Assembly (NCBI GenBank): GCA_005888635.1
Contig: VBAW01000022.1
Span: 1-52,732, forward strand
DNA length: 52,732 bases
Direction of reading: 5' to 3'
Source: Candidatus Bathyarchaeota archaeon
GTDB taxonomy: Archaea; Thermoproteota; Bathyarchaeia; 40CM-2-53-6
Shown: piece after piece, positions 6,797 to 14,738 of the stretch
Layout of the letters: every line of letters starts with the position of its first letter
Position numbering within the stretch: position 1 is the first letter of the stretch
Program-made: the position numbers and the translations under genes
Notes under the pieces: model-generated
Databases searched by the model: none
Told to the model about the DNA's origin: nothing
What the model saw: only the letters and a program-made list of their open reading frames with translations

Positions 6797-7234
6797 TCAG
6801 GTCGTATACCTTGGTTCTTTCCTTTGGATGGGCTGGGTTGGAGGTGTTTCTGAGGGGAGGCCGATTGGGGGCAGTGGAGGTGGGATTCCGAGGCTCTTGG
6901 ACATGATGATAACCTCTGCCATGGCGATGTTTGAGACTGCCTGGATTACTGTCTGTGGAGGTGGTCTGTTCTTCTTGTGTTCCTCAGTCATCTGGACAAC
7001 TTCGGATCGGTCACCAGTTACCTGAGCTTTGCCCTTGACGCTGAGCTGCGCAATCGAGGGGGTGTAGCTTACAGTGAAAACGAAGGGAGCTTCGACCGTA
7101 GACTCAGTTTTCTGGTCGAGGCCAACTATATTGATGTTCACGGCGATCTGCACTTGGGACGGTAGGGGTGTATCATAGTCCCAGTAGCGCTCCCCGGTCA
7201 GATTTGTGACTTGAATCGCAACTCTTAGCACCAT
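6797..7234 (-). CDS. SecB-like archaeal protein (tentative)
   Basis: The core has beta strands ending in VFTVSYTPSIAQLSVKGKAQV, then a polar loop, then TVIQAVSNIAMAEVIIMSKSLGIPPPLPPIGLP. That last pattern (helix followed by a P-rich lP-P-ip-lP tail) is typical of SecB-fold archaeal proteins, which act as chaperones. The start is uncertain: an ATG at 7303 would overlap the AbrB-like gene by 29 bases, but a TATA-like AGAAGGGG-flanked GATATTAG near 7262-7272 and the position of the first core strand favour ATG 7234. The C-terminus is proline-rich. The family assignment is by pattern only. Confidence 0.5.
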   Translation of the reverse strand: MVLRVAIQVTNLTGERYWDYDTPLPSQVQIAVNINIVGLDQKTESTVEAPFVFTVSYTPSIAQLSVKGKAQVTGDRSEVVQMTEEHKKNRPPPQTVIQAVSNIAMAEVIIMSKSLGIPPPLPPIGLPSETPPTQPIQRKEPRYTT

Positions 7235-7274
7235 ACAATCAGCCGAGGAGAAGGTTGTTCCCCTTCTAATATCA

Positions 7275-7511
7275 TTACTTCTTGCCAGGTTCGCCAGCGC
7301 CATCTGGTTGGCCGATTGATCTCCGCACCCTTTGTATCATGACTTTACGACCATCAACCCTCACCGAGAGAATGTCTCCCTCTTTGAACGGGAAACTGGA
7401 ATCATCAGTCAACTTCGTGGGGAGATAGATTCTGGGCGATCTGTACACGGTATCTCCGTTGCTGGCCGCCTTCTTGGCTACGGCGAACCTAGTTAGAATC
7501 TTCTTGACCAA
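7275..7511 (-). CDS. AbrB-like swapped-hairpin DNA-binding protein
   Basis: The 78-residue protein carries RIYLPTKL followed by FKEGDILSVRVDGRKVMIQRV, the strand-turn-strand pattern of the AbrB/MazE swapped-hairpin domain. Such proteins are repressors or antitoxins. Its gene immediately precedes the SecB-like gene on the same strand, and a perfect 14-base palindrome lies 46 bases upstream in the shared promoter region with the HD gene, suggesting autoregulation. Confidence 0.7.
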   Translation of the reverse strand: MVKKILTRFAVAKKAASNGDTVYRSPRIYLPTKLTDDSSFPFKEGDILSVRVDGRKVMIQRVRRSIGQPDGAGEPGKK

Positions 7512-7556
7512 TCCCGACCGCTCTCTGTGGCATCTTTGCGAGGAAGTATATCTGCG

Positions 7557-7570
7557 TTTACTTAAGTAAA
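7557..7570. promoter_or_regulatory. Perfect 14-base palindrome in divergent promoter
   Basis: TTTACTTAAGTAAA is a perfect palindrome between the divergent AbrB-like and HD genes; a further half-like copy TTTACTT occurs at 7580-7586. It is a likely operator, possibly for the AbrB-like protein. Confidence 0.55.
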
Positions 7571-7609
7571 GCTTTTAGAATTTACTTGCGTCGAACTCCA
7601 TCGAGCGGG

Positions 7610-8149
7610 TTGGATTCTCTCGTCAGATTTTGGCAGTACGCATCAGAACTCAAGAGCGAGCAAAGGAAGGGATGGCAGAAGAAAGTTGATGAGAGAGTGG
7701 ATTCCGTAGCAGATCATTCCTATGCTGTGGCTTTGCTGGCCTTGTACGAGGGAGAGCGTCGGGGCTATGATCTGGAGAGAATTCTGAAACTTGCGCTAAT
7801 TCACGATCTTGAAGAGGCGATCATGGGGGATCTCACGCCTCAAGACAAGGCGCGTCTCGGGCCGACTAGGGTGGAGAAGGATCGAGAAACAGCGATCCGA
7901 GAATTGTTGTCGAAACTACCAAGCAAGAGTCGTGCATCATATCTCAAACTATGGACAGATCTGAAAGAAAAGCGGAGTAAGGAAGCTCGCCTGGTCCACC
8001 AGCTGGACAAAGTCGAGATGGCGTTTCAAGCCCACAAATATGGAAAGAGAACAGGGCAGAGAAAAATGTTAGACTTTTACGAGTCCGCGACTCGGGAGAC
8101 AAACGATCCGATATTGAAGCGCGCACTAGCGACAATTGTCAAGAACTAG
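7610..8149 (+). CDS. HD-domain phosphohydrolase (YfbR/5'-deoxynucleotidase type)
   Basis: The metal-binding HD-domain residues are visible: RVDSVADHSYAVAL (His), then ALIHDLEEAIMGDLTP (His-Asp with following Glu) and a C-terminal Asp in LDKVEMAFQA. The D-L-E-E-A-I-x-G-D-L-T-P signature is that of COG1896 nucleotidases, which dephosphorylate dNMPs. TTG 7610 is preferred over TTG 7586 because a TATA-like GCTTTTAGA (7571-7579) lies about 30 bases before it. It is convergent with, and overlaps by four bases, a dCTP deaminase family gene, which points to nucleotide-pool control. Confidence 0.85.
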   Translation: MDSLVRFWQYASELKSEQRKGWQKKVDERVDSVADHSYAVALLALYEGERRGYDLERILKLALIHDLEEAIMGDLTPQDKARLGPTRVEKDRETAIRELLSKLPSKSRASYLKLWTDLKEKRSKEARLVHQLDKVEMAFQAHKYGKRTGQRKMLDFYESATRETNDPILKRALATIVKN

Positions 8150-8682
8150 ACCAGAGGAGCCAAGGCGACCCGTTCTTTAGCAGATTTCGCCAGCTCATCC
8201 TTATGAAACACATTCTTGAAATCACGAGTGAGGATGGTGACATAGTCAGCGATCTCCTCCTCGCTCATAAACTGGAACATGTACCCACCGTTGTAGGGGG
8301 AAGGCTCCCCCTCCCTCTTCAGGAATTCGATGTGCATCAACGGGTCTCCACGCTTGATTGTAATCGGCTGCCGTTCGTTACTCAGGTTGACGAGCTCTAA
8401 GGCGAGTCTGCCAACGTAGCCGCTGTGTACCTTCGCGGCGTTCAGAAACGAGAGCCCCATCCTTCCGTACTTGCTCTTGGCAGTGAGATGCGCGACAAAT
8501 TGTGGGGGAGTGAAGACTACCTCGTTCGACACTAGGTTCTGGTGCTCCAAGTAGTGGAGTGTTCGTTCCTCCTTGACGGTCAGAATGTACCCATCCCCAT
8601 CCAAGAGACTGTAGTCAAACGGGTGAATGCACTTGTAGCTCCGTATGAGCTCAGTGAGCTCGTTCTTACCGATTACGCACAT
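8146..8682 (-). CDS. dCTP deaminase/dUTPase family protein
   Basis: The trimeric dUTPase-fold signatures are present: AKSKYGRMGLSFLNA (motif with Ser-x-x-x-Arg), HSGYVGRLALELVN (the Glu that is catalytic in dCTP deaminase) and IKRGDPLMHIEF. At 178 residues it is about the size of archaeal Dcd. The segment before GYVG reads KVHS rather than the usual ID/VDPG, so the dUTPase catalytic Asp is not evident; this favours deaminase-type chemistry or an altered enzyme. It would act on dCTP/dUTP to feed dTMP synthesis or keep uracil out of DNA. Confidence 0.8.
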   Translation of the reverse strand: MCVIGKNELTELIRSYKCIHPFDYSLLDGDGYILTVKEERTLHYLEHQNLVSNEVVFTPPQFVAHLTAKSKYGRMGLSFLNAAKVHSGYVGRLALELVNLSNERQPITIKRGDPLMHIEFLKREGEPSPYNGGYMFQFMSEEEIADYVTILTRDFKNVFHKDELAKSAKERVALAPLV

Positions 8683-8741
8683 ACTCTCGACCCGCTAATA
8701 GGCTAAATTTGATGGTTTCGGTCAAGGAGGTCGGATCCAAT

Positions 8742-9263
8742 CTATGCAGTTGACGTGCGGATTAGAACGAAAGAGAGCGATCGCGTGCTTGAGAAAAGTG
8801 TCGAATAATCGAAAGCAACGACTAGCAGAACGTCTCCTATCCCGCTCGGAGGAACTGGCAAGGTCACGTTGCTGCTGATCATAGAGGGCGCCGAAATTGG
8901 AAAAGGGCTCCCCGCAATAACCACCGTGCAGTTTGAGAAAGTGAGACGAATCTCGTCGTAACGTCCGGAATGAATTGGCGCCGAAGCGACGGTTGGAGGA
9001 ATCGTCTGATCTGATAATAGATCGATTTTGGGAAAACTCTGGGAGATTATGATCCAGCCAGTAGAATTGACGAATCCGGCTTGGTGGAGTGCGATTTGGG
9101 TAAACCCTACGTAGATATGGTTGACAGCGCTGGAAGAAGACAGGCTGGAGAATCGTAGGAATATTGTTCCCTGGGTTGTAGCTGGCGCGAAGGCAATTAC
9201 GATTATGACGACCAGCACAGCGACGAACAGGATCCTCCTCCAAGCGGCATATGGGTAATTCAT
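8742..9263 (-). CDS. Membrane-anchored secreted protein with DUF4382-like domain
   Basis: An N-terminal hydrophobic helix (residues about 10-28, ILFVAVLVVIIVIAFA) after basic residues acts as signal/anchor. The rest fits the DUF4382 pattern: beta strand, then NHIYVGFTQIALHQAGF, GWIIISQSFPKIDLL, and SGRYDEIRLTF. These domains are extracellular in many prokaryotes with no known activity. It is transcribed divergently from the DNA ligase gene. The C-terminal part is Val/Ser/Thr-rich strand. Confidence 0.7.
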   Translation of the reverse strand: MNYPYAAWRRILFVAVLVVIIVIAFAPATTQGTIFLRFSSLSSSSAVNHIYVGFTQIALHQAGFVNSTGWIIISQSFPKIDLLSDQTIPPTVASAPIHSGRYDEIRLTFSNCTVVIAGSPFPISAPSMISSNVTLPVPPSGIGDVLLVVAFDYSTLFSSTRSLSFVLIRTSTA

Positions 9264-9339
9264 CGTTTGACCGTGTGCACTGATCGCATCTATTTAACAA
9301 CAAGACCGAGGGGACACCCTTGACGCACCTTGTCGAGGG

Positions 9340-11130
9340 ATGACGATGCTCTACTCGCGCATGGTTGAAACCTATCAGAAGATCGAGGCGACGACCAAGC
9401 GCCTCGAGATCACAAAACTGCTTGTTGATCTTCTCAAAGAGACACCTTCCGAGATTATCGACAAAGTCGTTTACCTCACCCAAGGCAAACTCTACCCTGA
9501 CTACCTCGGAATTGAGATCGGCATCGCTGAGAAACTAGCCATCAAAACCCTCGCAATCGTTACTGCGGCCAAAGAGGCGAGAATAGCCGACGAGTACAAA
9601 CGAAGAGGCGATCTCGGGGATGCCGCCGAGGCCCTACTCGCGGGCAAAACCCAAGTCGGCTTGAGAAATGAACGACTCACAGTGGAAGAGGTCTACGGAA
9701 TCCTAGACCGGATCGCAAAATCAAGTGGACCCGGATCAGTCGAGTCCAAGATTCGACAACTAACATCACTGGTAAGCAAAGCCTCGCCGATGGAGACGAA
9801 ATACGTCGTCAGAACAGCGCTAGGCCGACTCAGACTAGGCGTGGCTGACATGACACTACTCGACGCTCTGGCACAGGCACTAGCCGAGGGAAATGAGTCG
9901 AAGCCTCTGTTGGAACAAGCCTACAACCGCTCTTCCGACCTAGGATTCGTCGCGAAAGCCCTCGCAAGCGACGGAATTGACGCGATTAAGTCGTTCAAAG
10001 TGACAGTTGGCAGACCCATCAGACCGATGCTTGCCGAAAGACTCTCCGATCCTCAAGAAATTCTAGAAAAAATGAATGGTAGTGCAGCCGCAGAGTACAA
10101 GTATGATGGGTTAAGAATCCAAGCACACCTCTCAAATCGAAAAGTTACGCTCTTCTCAAGGCGTCTCGAGAATATCACTGACCAATTTCCCGACCTCCAC
10201 ACTCTTCTGAAACAGGGAATTTCTGATGACGAACTTATCCTTGAAGGAGAGGCCGTTCCCGTGGACCCTTCAACAGGAGAGCTCCTACCATTTCAACTGG
10301 TCTCGCAACGACGTGGACGCAAATACGAGTTGGAGAAGACTATCCAGGAAATACCTGTCGCGCTCTTCGCCTTCGACCTGTTATACGATAGCGGTATCGA
10401 TTACACTCAACTAGAGTTTCCGCGCAGGCGAGAAGCCTTAGCAAAGCTGATTCGGCGCAACGAAAGGCTCGATCTTTCACGTCAGATCACCGTCACCAAG
10501 CCCGAGCAGCTGGACGATTTCATGCAACAGGCAGTGGCAGATGGATGCGAGGGATTGATGATAAAGTCGATCGGACCCCATTCGATCTACAAGGCAGGGG
10601 CGAGGGGATGGGGTTGGATCAAATACAAACGGGAATACAAGTCTGAGATGCAGGACACAGTCGATCTCGTCGTCGTAGGAGCGTTCGCTGGGAGAGGAAG
10701 AAGGGGAGGAACCTATGGCGCGCTTCTCTTGGCGGCTTACGATGAGAAAGACGATGTGTTCAGAACCGCGTGCAAGTGCGGGTCCGGCTTCAAGGATGAA
10801 GATCTCGCAAAGCTTCCGGAAATGTTGGAGAAGTACAAGATCGACCATCGGCACGCACGGGTAGATTCCAAAATCATGGCTGACACTTGGTTCGTGCCTG
10901 GCCTGGTGTTGGAGGTTATCGGAGCCGAAATAACTCTGAGTCCGATACACACATGCGGGCTAAACTCGATTAGGCCTGGAGCCGGGTTGGCGATCAGGTT
11001 TCCGCGATTTACGGGACATTATAGGACTGAAAAGTCACCAGAGGATGCGACGACAACTAGGGAAATCGTAGAAATGTACAGAAGCCAGCTCAAACAACTG
11101 AGCCAGACACAGCCCGTGGAAGCGGCCTAG
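9340..11130 (+). CDS. lig: ATP-dependent DNA ligase
   Basis: At 596 residues this has the archaeal replicative ligase layout: an N-terminal helical DNA-binding domain (about 1-215), the adenylation domain with active-site Lys in EYKYDGLRIQAHL (near K254), the ILEGEAVPVD, FAFDLLY, EGLMIKS and WIKYKREY motifs, and a C-terminal OB domain containing SIRPGAGLAIRFPRF. It seals nicks in replication and repair. ATG 9340 or ATG 9346 are both possible starts. A PriS-like gene follows after 36 bases in the same direction, suggesting a joint repair or replication role. Confidence 0.96.
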   Translation: MTMLYSRMVETYQKIEATTKRLEITKLLVDLLKETPSEIIDKVVYLTQGKLYPDYLGIEIGIAEKLAIKTLAIVTAAKEARIADEYKRRGDLGDAAEALLAGKTQVGLRNERLTVEEVYGILDRIAKSSGPGSVESKIRQLTSLVSKASPMETKYVVRTALGRLRLGVADMTLLDALAQALAEGNESKPLLEQAYNRSSDLGFVAKALASDGIDAIKSFKVTVGRPIRPMLAERLSDPQEILEKMNGSAAAEYKYDGLRIQAHLSNRKVTLFSRRLENITDQFPDLHTLLKQGISDDELILEGEAVPVDPSTGELLPFQLVSQRRGRKYELEKTIQEIPVALFAFDLLYDSGIDYTQLEFPRRREALAKLIRRNERLDLSRQITVTKPEQLDDFMQQAVADGCEGLMIKSIGPHSIYKAGARGWGWIKYKREYKSEMQDTVDLVVVGAFAGRGRRGGTYGALLLAAYDEKDDVFRTACKCGSGFKDEDLAKLPEMLEKYKIDHRHARVDSKIMADTWFVPGLVLEVIGAEITLSPIHTCGLNSIRPGAGLAIRFPRFTGHYRTEKSPEDATTTREIVEMYRSQLKQLSQTQPVEAA

Positions 11131-11166
11131 ACACTGAGAATTGCGAAGTACCGGTTTCCAGATGGA

Positions 11167-11940
11167 ATGCGGATTTCTTCGCTTGGTGAGAGGAGAGAAT
11201 TCTACTCACACGAGTTTAGCCTCACCAGGATACGAGACTGGTTCCGCGTATGGCGATCACCTATTGTTTTCGCGGTCGTGATTGGAAGGCATACTGGTAT
11301 TTCTCCTATGAAGTATCGTCGCGAACGTGGCCGGACTATAGTCATCGACGAGTACGAGAGCCTATCCGAAATGAGAAATTATTTCATTGATTTCATGCCA
11401 GAATCAGCGTATTATGATCGCAATGTCTACAAGGATTGGGATCAGGCAAGACACCTCGAGAACGATCCCACACAACTGGGCAGCTCATTTGGCCAAGAGC
11501 TAGTATTCGACATTGATCCTGAGAATTTCACCTGCCCGATTCACGGAACTCTTGAAGAGAAGATGCGCAGGCATCAAGGATTGTCGTTCTGTCGGCTGGA
11601 ATTTCAATTGGCCCAAAAAGAGGCTGCTCAGCTCATAGAGATTCTGTCTAGAAATTTCTCCGAGATCAGTCTCGTTTATTCGGGTCGAGGATTTCACATC
11701 CACATCAGAGATGAAGAGACCGCTTTCTGGAACAGAAAGAAACGTTTAGCCCTCGTTCGGTCGCTCACAAAGCGAGGGTTGGTGATGGATGAATGGGTCC
11801 CTTCTGGCGGAATGAGACTGATTCGCCTACCCTATTCGCTAAACGGCCTGGTAAGCAGAGCTGTGATCCCATTGGCTAAGAATGAACTTGGAGTCTTCGA
11901 TCCAATAACCGACGAACGCACAATACCGAGATTCTTGTAG
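11167..11940 (+). CDS. DNA primase small subunit (PriS)-like protein
   Basis: The archaeo-eukaryotic primase core is evident: REF near the start, ELVFDIDPEN (D115 and D117, the two metal-binding Asp), VYSGRGFHIHI (the SGRxGxH motif) and VMDEWVPSGGMRLIRLPYSLNG (the third Asp and RLIRLPxSLxG). Compared with usual PriS the protein is short (257 residues), and the last motif is altered: VTxD is replaced by VPSG and SLHGK by SLNGL. Codons stay open back to the ligase stop, with CTG at 11134 as another possible start. It could be the replicative primase or a divergent repair polymerase paired with the ligase. Confidence 0.78.
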   Translation: MRISSLGERREFYSHEFSLTRIRDWFRVWRSPIVFAVVIGRHTGISPMKYRRERGRTIVIDEYESLSEMRNYFIDFMPESAYYDRNVYKDWDQARHLENDPTQLGSSFGQELVFDIDPENFTCPIHGTLEEKMRRHQGLSFCRLEFQLAQKEAAQLIEILSRNFSEISLVYSGRGFHIHIRDEETAFWNRKKRLALVRSLTKRGLVMDEWVPSGGMRLIRLPYSLNGLVSRAVIPLAKNELGVFDPITDERTIPRFL

Positions 11941-11949
11941 GCTAGACTG

Positions 11950-12099
11950 CTATTTCTTGCGCTTCTTCTTAGCCTTCGGCTTAGTCTTCTTGGTCTCGGA
12001 GGACTTTTTCGCGACCTTCTTTGCCTTCGATTCTTTCCCAGCGTAGTAATAATAGGCCTTCCGCTTCTTGGCTTTGGTTGAAATTTTCGTAGTTGCCAT
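11950..12099 (-). CDS. Very lysine-rich 49-residue protein
   Basis: This short ATG ORF encodes about 40 percent lysine with Ala, Ser and Thr and an unusual run of four tyrosines (RKAYYYYAGK); the tail is KPKAKKKRKK. The composition resembles histone H1-like tails or small basic chromatin or ribosome-associated proteins of archaea. The codons are regular and an ATG lies in a typical position. It stands alone between the convergent PriS-like gene and the kinase operon. The function is inferred from composition only. Confidence 0.65.
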   Translation of the reverse strand: MATTKISTKAKKRKAYYYYAGKESKAKKVAKKSSETKKTKPKAKKKRKK

Positions 12100-12182
12100 T
12101 TTGGATTCTATCTTGCAATCTATCCGGTCTTAACGCTTCCGATTGCCGGATCTTTCTTAGCAATAGCCGAAGTTAGATGAGA

Positions 12183-13355
12183 CTAACAGGTTTCGAGTGC
12201 AGATAGAATCCGGCTGTGGGTTCCTTCCACCGTTTCAATGCCTGTGTTCAAGAGTATGCAATTGACCTTGAACGAAGAGATCATTCTACGGAAGAATTCC
12301 TCCTGACGCGCGTGGTCGAGGTGGAGAAGGTACGGGTTGAACCAAGGTTCGTTGCTTATTTTTCCCCATAACTCCTTGGGTCCGGCTCCGGGACGAATCA
12401 TGTACTCGCCCTTACGCAGGACTTGGATCGCCTCGTCCGAGTTCAGCTTGACCTCCTCCGGGCTCTTCTCGTCACGTCGTAGCAAGACCAAGAGCCGAAT
12501 TTTGGCCTCATCGGCCACTTTGTCTTTGCCGAACAATTGTTCTCTTGGAACGAGAGCTCTGCTGTTACCGAACGCATAGTAGCACCACTGATATCCATCG
12601 TCGAAGACGCAGCGCTGATTGGTGAGTTTGCATCCTGTCGGACCCTGTGTGAACTCGCAGTTCTTCTTGCTCATTACGACGTTCTCGCATTTGCTCTCGT
12701 CGAAGATTTCTCTCAGCCAGGGCTTGTTGAGCTGTGTCTCGGTCCGCATGTAGAGACTCTTCTCAGGCTGTTTGCCCACTATGTAGCCAAGGTGTTCGCC
12801 TTCAGTGTGGTCGATGTTGACCCAGTCGTCTCCGACTATCCTGCCTTCCGGCAGTTCCATGAGTTTGAATGCCTGAGTTGTTTTGCCTGTGCCGGTCGGG
12901 GCTACTATGATGACTCCCTTGCCCCCAACATCCACACACGCGCCGTGTATCGAGTGGGTGTTCTTCGTCTCTTCGAGGATTGCGGCCGCCATTCCGAGCG
13001 CCCAGCTCTTGCATTGGCCATAGTATTCAGTGTTGAAGAAGAGGGACTCGTGGGTCTCGGGGCAGTAAAACGCTGAAGGCTCCTGACCTTCGACGCCGAT
13101 TGCAGAAATGACCCTTGAATGAATAGGCGAAGATTGTGATGCTTGATGCCAGTTGAGGGTCCAGAAATCGTACTGATGCTTGCTGTTGCCCTGGAATTCA
13201 ATGTTGACTCCGTTCAGGTTCGCCGTTGACCGGAAAGAATGCAAGCTGAGTTTCTTCTCTGCGGCTTCTCTTAGACGGTCGAACTTGTCCTTGGGGACAT
13301 TCTTGTCGCCCTTGACTCGCGTCGTTGAAGCGGTGATGTAGTTGTCTAGGGTCAC
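12183..13355 (-). CDS. P-loop kinase of the HPr kinase/PEP carboxykinase superfamily
   Basis: A Walker A loop IVAPTGTGKTT (near residue 155) preceded by a Gly-rich strand, and a downstream IVGDDWVNI segment, match the HprK/PEPCK fold, where GDD/ADD binds metal. The N-terminal 110 residues are family-specific. A cysteine-rich insert (C...C.LTNQRC) occurs at about 235-260. The 390-residue protein overlaps the upstream agmatinase gene by four bases, so the two are translationally coupled. The substrate is unknown; protein, serine or small-molecule phosphorylation are all possible in this superfamily. Confidence 0.65.
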   Translation of the reverse strand: MTLDNYITASTTRVKGDKNVPKDKFDRLREAAEKKLSLHSFRSTANLNGVNIEFQGNSKHQYDFWTLNWHQASQSSPIHSRVISAIGVEGQEPSAFYCPETHESLFFNTEYYGQCKSWALGMAAAILEETKNTHSIHGACVDVGGKGVIIVAPTGTGKTTQAFKLMELPEGRIVGDDWVNIDHTEGEHLGYIVGKQPEKSLYMRTETQLNKPWLREIFDESKCENVVMSKKNCEFTQGPTGCKLTNQRCVFDDGYQWCYYAFGNSRALVPREQLFGKDKVADEAKIRLLVLLRRDEKSPEEVKLNSDEAIQVLRKGEYMIRPGAGPKELWGKISNEPWFNPYLLHLDHARQEEFFRRMISSFKVNCILLNTGIETVEGTHSRILSALETC

Positions 13356-14245
13356 TTCGTAGGGCTCCGAGAAGATAGTGCTGCTATCGCCTCGAATATG
13401 ACCTTTGCACCCACGGCCGCTGTCTGTCCAGAATCCAGCTGGGGAGAGACTTCGACGAGATCGAAACCCCTGGTGTTACGGTTCATCGCGGCTTGAACGA
13501 GGGTCAGTAGCTCATCGGTCGTAATGCCGTCAGGTTCTGGGTTCCCGACTCCGGGGGCGTACGCTGGGTCGAGGACGTCAATGTCAACGGTGAGGTAGCT
13601 GTGGGTGAATCCTGAGAGGAAGGTCCGGATTCTCTGCCCGGTCTTGTCAAGTGGATTTTTCCTGATGTCTTGTGGAGTGATGATTTGGAGGCCGGAATCG
13701 TGGCAATAGTCGAGCTCGGGTTTCGAGAATGCTCGGATCCCTACTTCCATTACATGGCTCGGACCTATCCGTTCTGCGACTCTTCGCATGAAGGTAGCGT
13801 GGGATAGCTTCTCCCCCAGAAACTCGTCCCTCAAATCAAGATGGGCGTCCAGATTTACAAGTCCAATGTCGGTTGGGAGGGCGTCGATGGCGGCTTTTGT
13901 TACCGTGTGCTCGCCGCCTGCCATGATAGGAATCTTGCCCGTGGCGCTTAGTTCTTTCCAGACAGCAGTAATTCTCCGAAGGGTTTCATTGAGATCTTCT
14001 ACTGTGTCGATGTCTCCCGCGTCGTGGACGAGGATTTTTTCGAGGTCCACGTTGGATCGGATGCTGTAGAGTTCTAGGTTGGCTGATATGTCGCGGAGGG
14101 CAGATGGAGCAAATCGGGATCCTGGTTTGTAGGTGCTTGTCCGGTCGAATGGGACGCCGAAGAAGACAAAACGGGACTTTTCCAGAGGGGATGATATTCC
14201 TGTGAAAGCCAGTCGACTGGACAGATAGAGTTGGGACTGACTCAT
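13352..14245 (-). CDS. speB: Agmatinase / arginase family ureohydrolase
   Basis: The binuclear manganese motifs are complete: GGEHTVT, NLDAHLDLRDE (DAHxD) with H following in LSHATFMRR, and TVDIDVLDPAYAPG (DxDxxDP). At 297 residues it has the family length. Agmatinase hydrolyses agmatine, or an aminopropylagmatine, to putrescine or spermidine plus urea in polyamine synthesis. It is the first gene of a two-gene unit with the HprK-like kinase. Family members differ in substrate (arginine, agmatine, formiminoglutamate), so the exact substrate is inferred. Confidence 0.88.
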   Translation of the reverse strand: MSQSQLYLSSRLAFTGISSPLEKSRFVFFGVPFDRTSTYKPGSRFAPSALRDISANLELYSIRSNVDLEKILVHDAGDIDTVEDLNETLRRITAVWKELSATGKIPIMAGGEHTVTKAAIDALPTDIGLVNLDAHLDLRDEFLGEKLSHATFMRRVAERIGPSHVMEVGIRAFSKPELDYCHDSGLQIITPQDIRKNPLDKTGQRIRTFLSGFTHSYLTVDIDVLDPAYAPGVGNPEPDGITTDELLTLVQAAMNRNTRGFDLVEVSPQLDSGQTAAVGAKVIFEAIAALSSRSPTK

Positions 14246-14321
14246 GGCTCTCCGACTCGATATTGATACCGAATGTAAGCCTTATTTTGGGAGGTTACGA
14301 GGCTTGCGCCAGATTCAAGAG

Positions 14322-14738
14322 ATGTCTAGGCAGACGCCTAAGCAACAGGCAAAGGAGGAGACTGCTGACACGGCGAGTTTCAGGCCGGTTGGACTCTCTA
14401 TCTCATCCTTCTTCTACGCATTATCGGGAATCTACTATCTGGCTTTTCCGATTGTTGCACAGGATACTCTCGCGTATCACTTATATGCAATCGGGGCCGC
14501 ATCGCTTCTGGGAAGTCTTGGGGTGTTCATGATGACACGATGGGGTCTCTGGTTGGGGCTCCTTCTGTTTCCTCTACAGATCGTCGCTCCAGCGTCTACG
14601 CTGTTGACAGTGGTATCATACCCCGGACTCTGGCAGCAACCGATCTACATTGCCTTCGTAGCATCCTTGTTCGTGCTGATGTTCTTCGCTTCTCTGACCT
14701 TTCTACTGGTCCTTGACAAGCGACGCAGCTTCAACTAA
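14322..14738 (+). CDS. Four-helix membrane protein, unknown function
   Basis: A polar N-terminal tail (MSRQTPKQQAKEE) is followed by about four hydrophobic segments (ISSFFYALSGIYYLAFPIV, AIGAASLLGSLGVFMM, WLGLLLFPLQIVAP, IYIAFVASLFVLMFF). An ATG at 14244 would overlap the divergent agmatinase start, so ATG 14322 is chosen; TATA-like CTTATTTT at 14281-14288 fits it. It is convergent with topoisomerase I, overlapping its 3' end by 36 bases. Confidence 0.65.
   Translation: MSRQTPKQQAKEETADTASFRPVGLSISSFFYALSGIYYLAFPIVAQDTLAYHLYAIGAASLLGSLGVFMMTRWGLWLGLLLFPLQIVAPASTLLTVVSYPGLWQQPIYIAFVASLFVLMFFASLTFLLVLDKRRSFN

Noticed and set aside
8722-9483. Minus-strand 253-codon ORF
   Set aside because: It is a frame-shifted shadow of the DUF4382-like gene and overlaps the ligase start; composition is Arg/Cys-rich noise.
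10477-10950. Long antisense ORF in DNA ligase
   Set aside because: The sense strand has all ligase motifs; the antisense protein shows no domain.
12537-13076. 179-codon plus-strand ORF inside the kinase gene
   Set aside because: It is antisense to a clear P-loop kinase; its Leu/Val/Cys bias is a by-product of the opposite reading frame.
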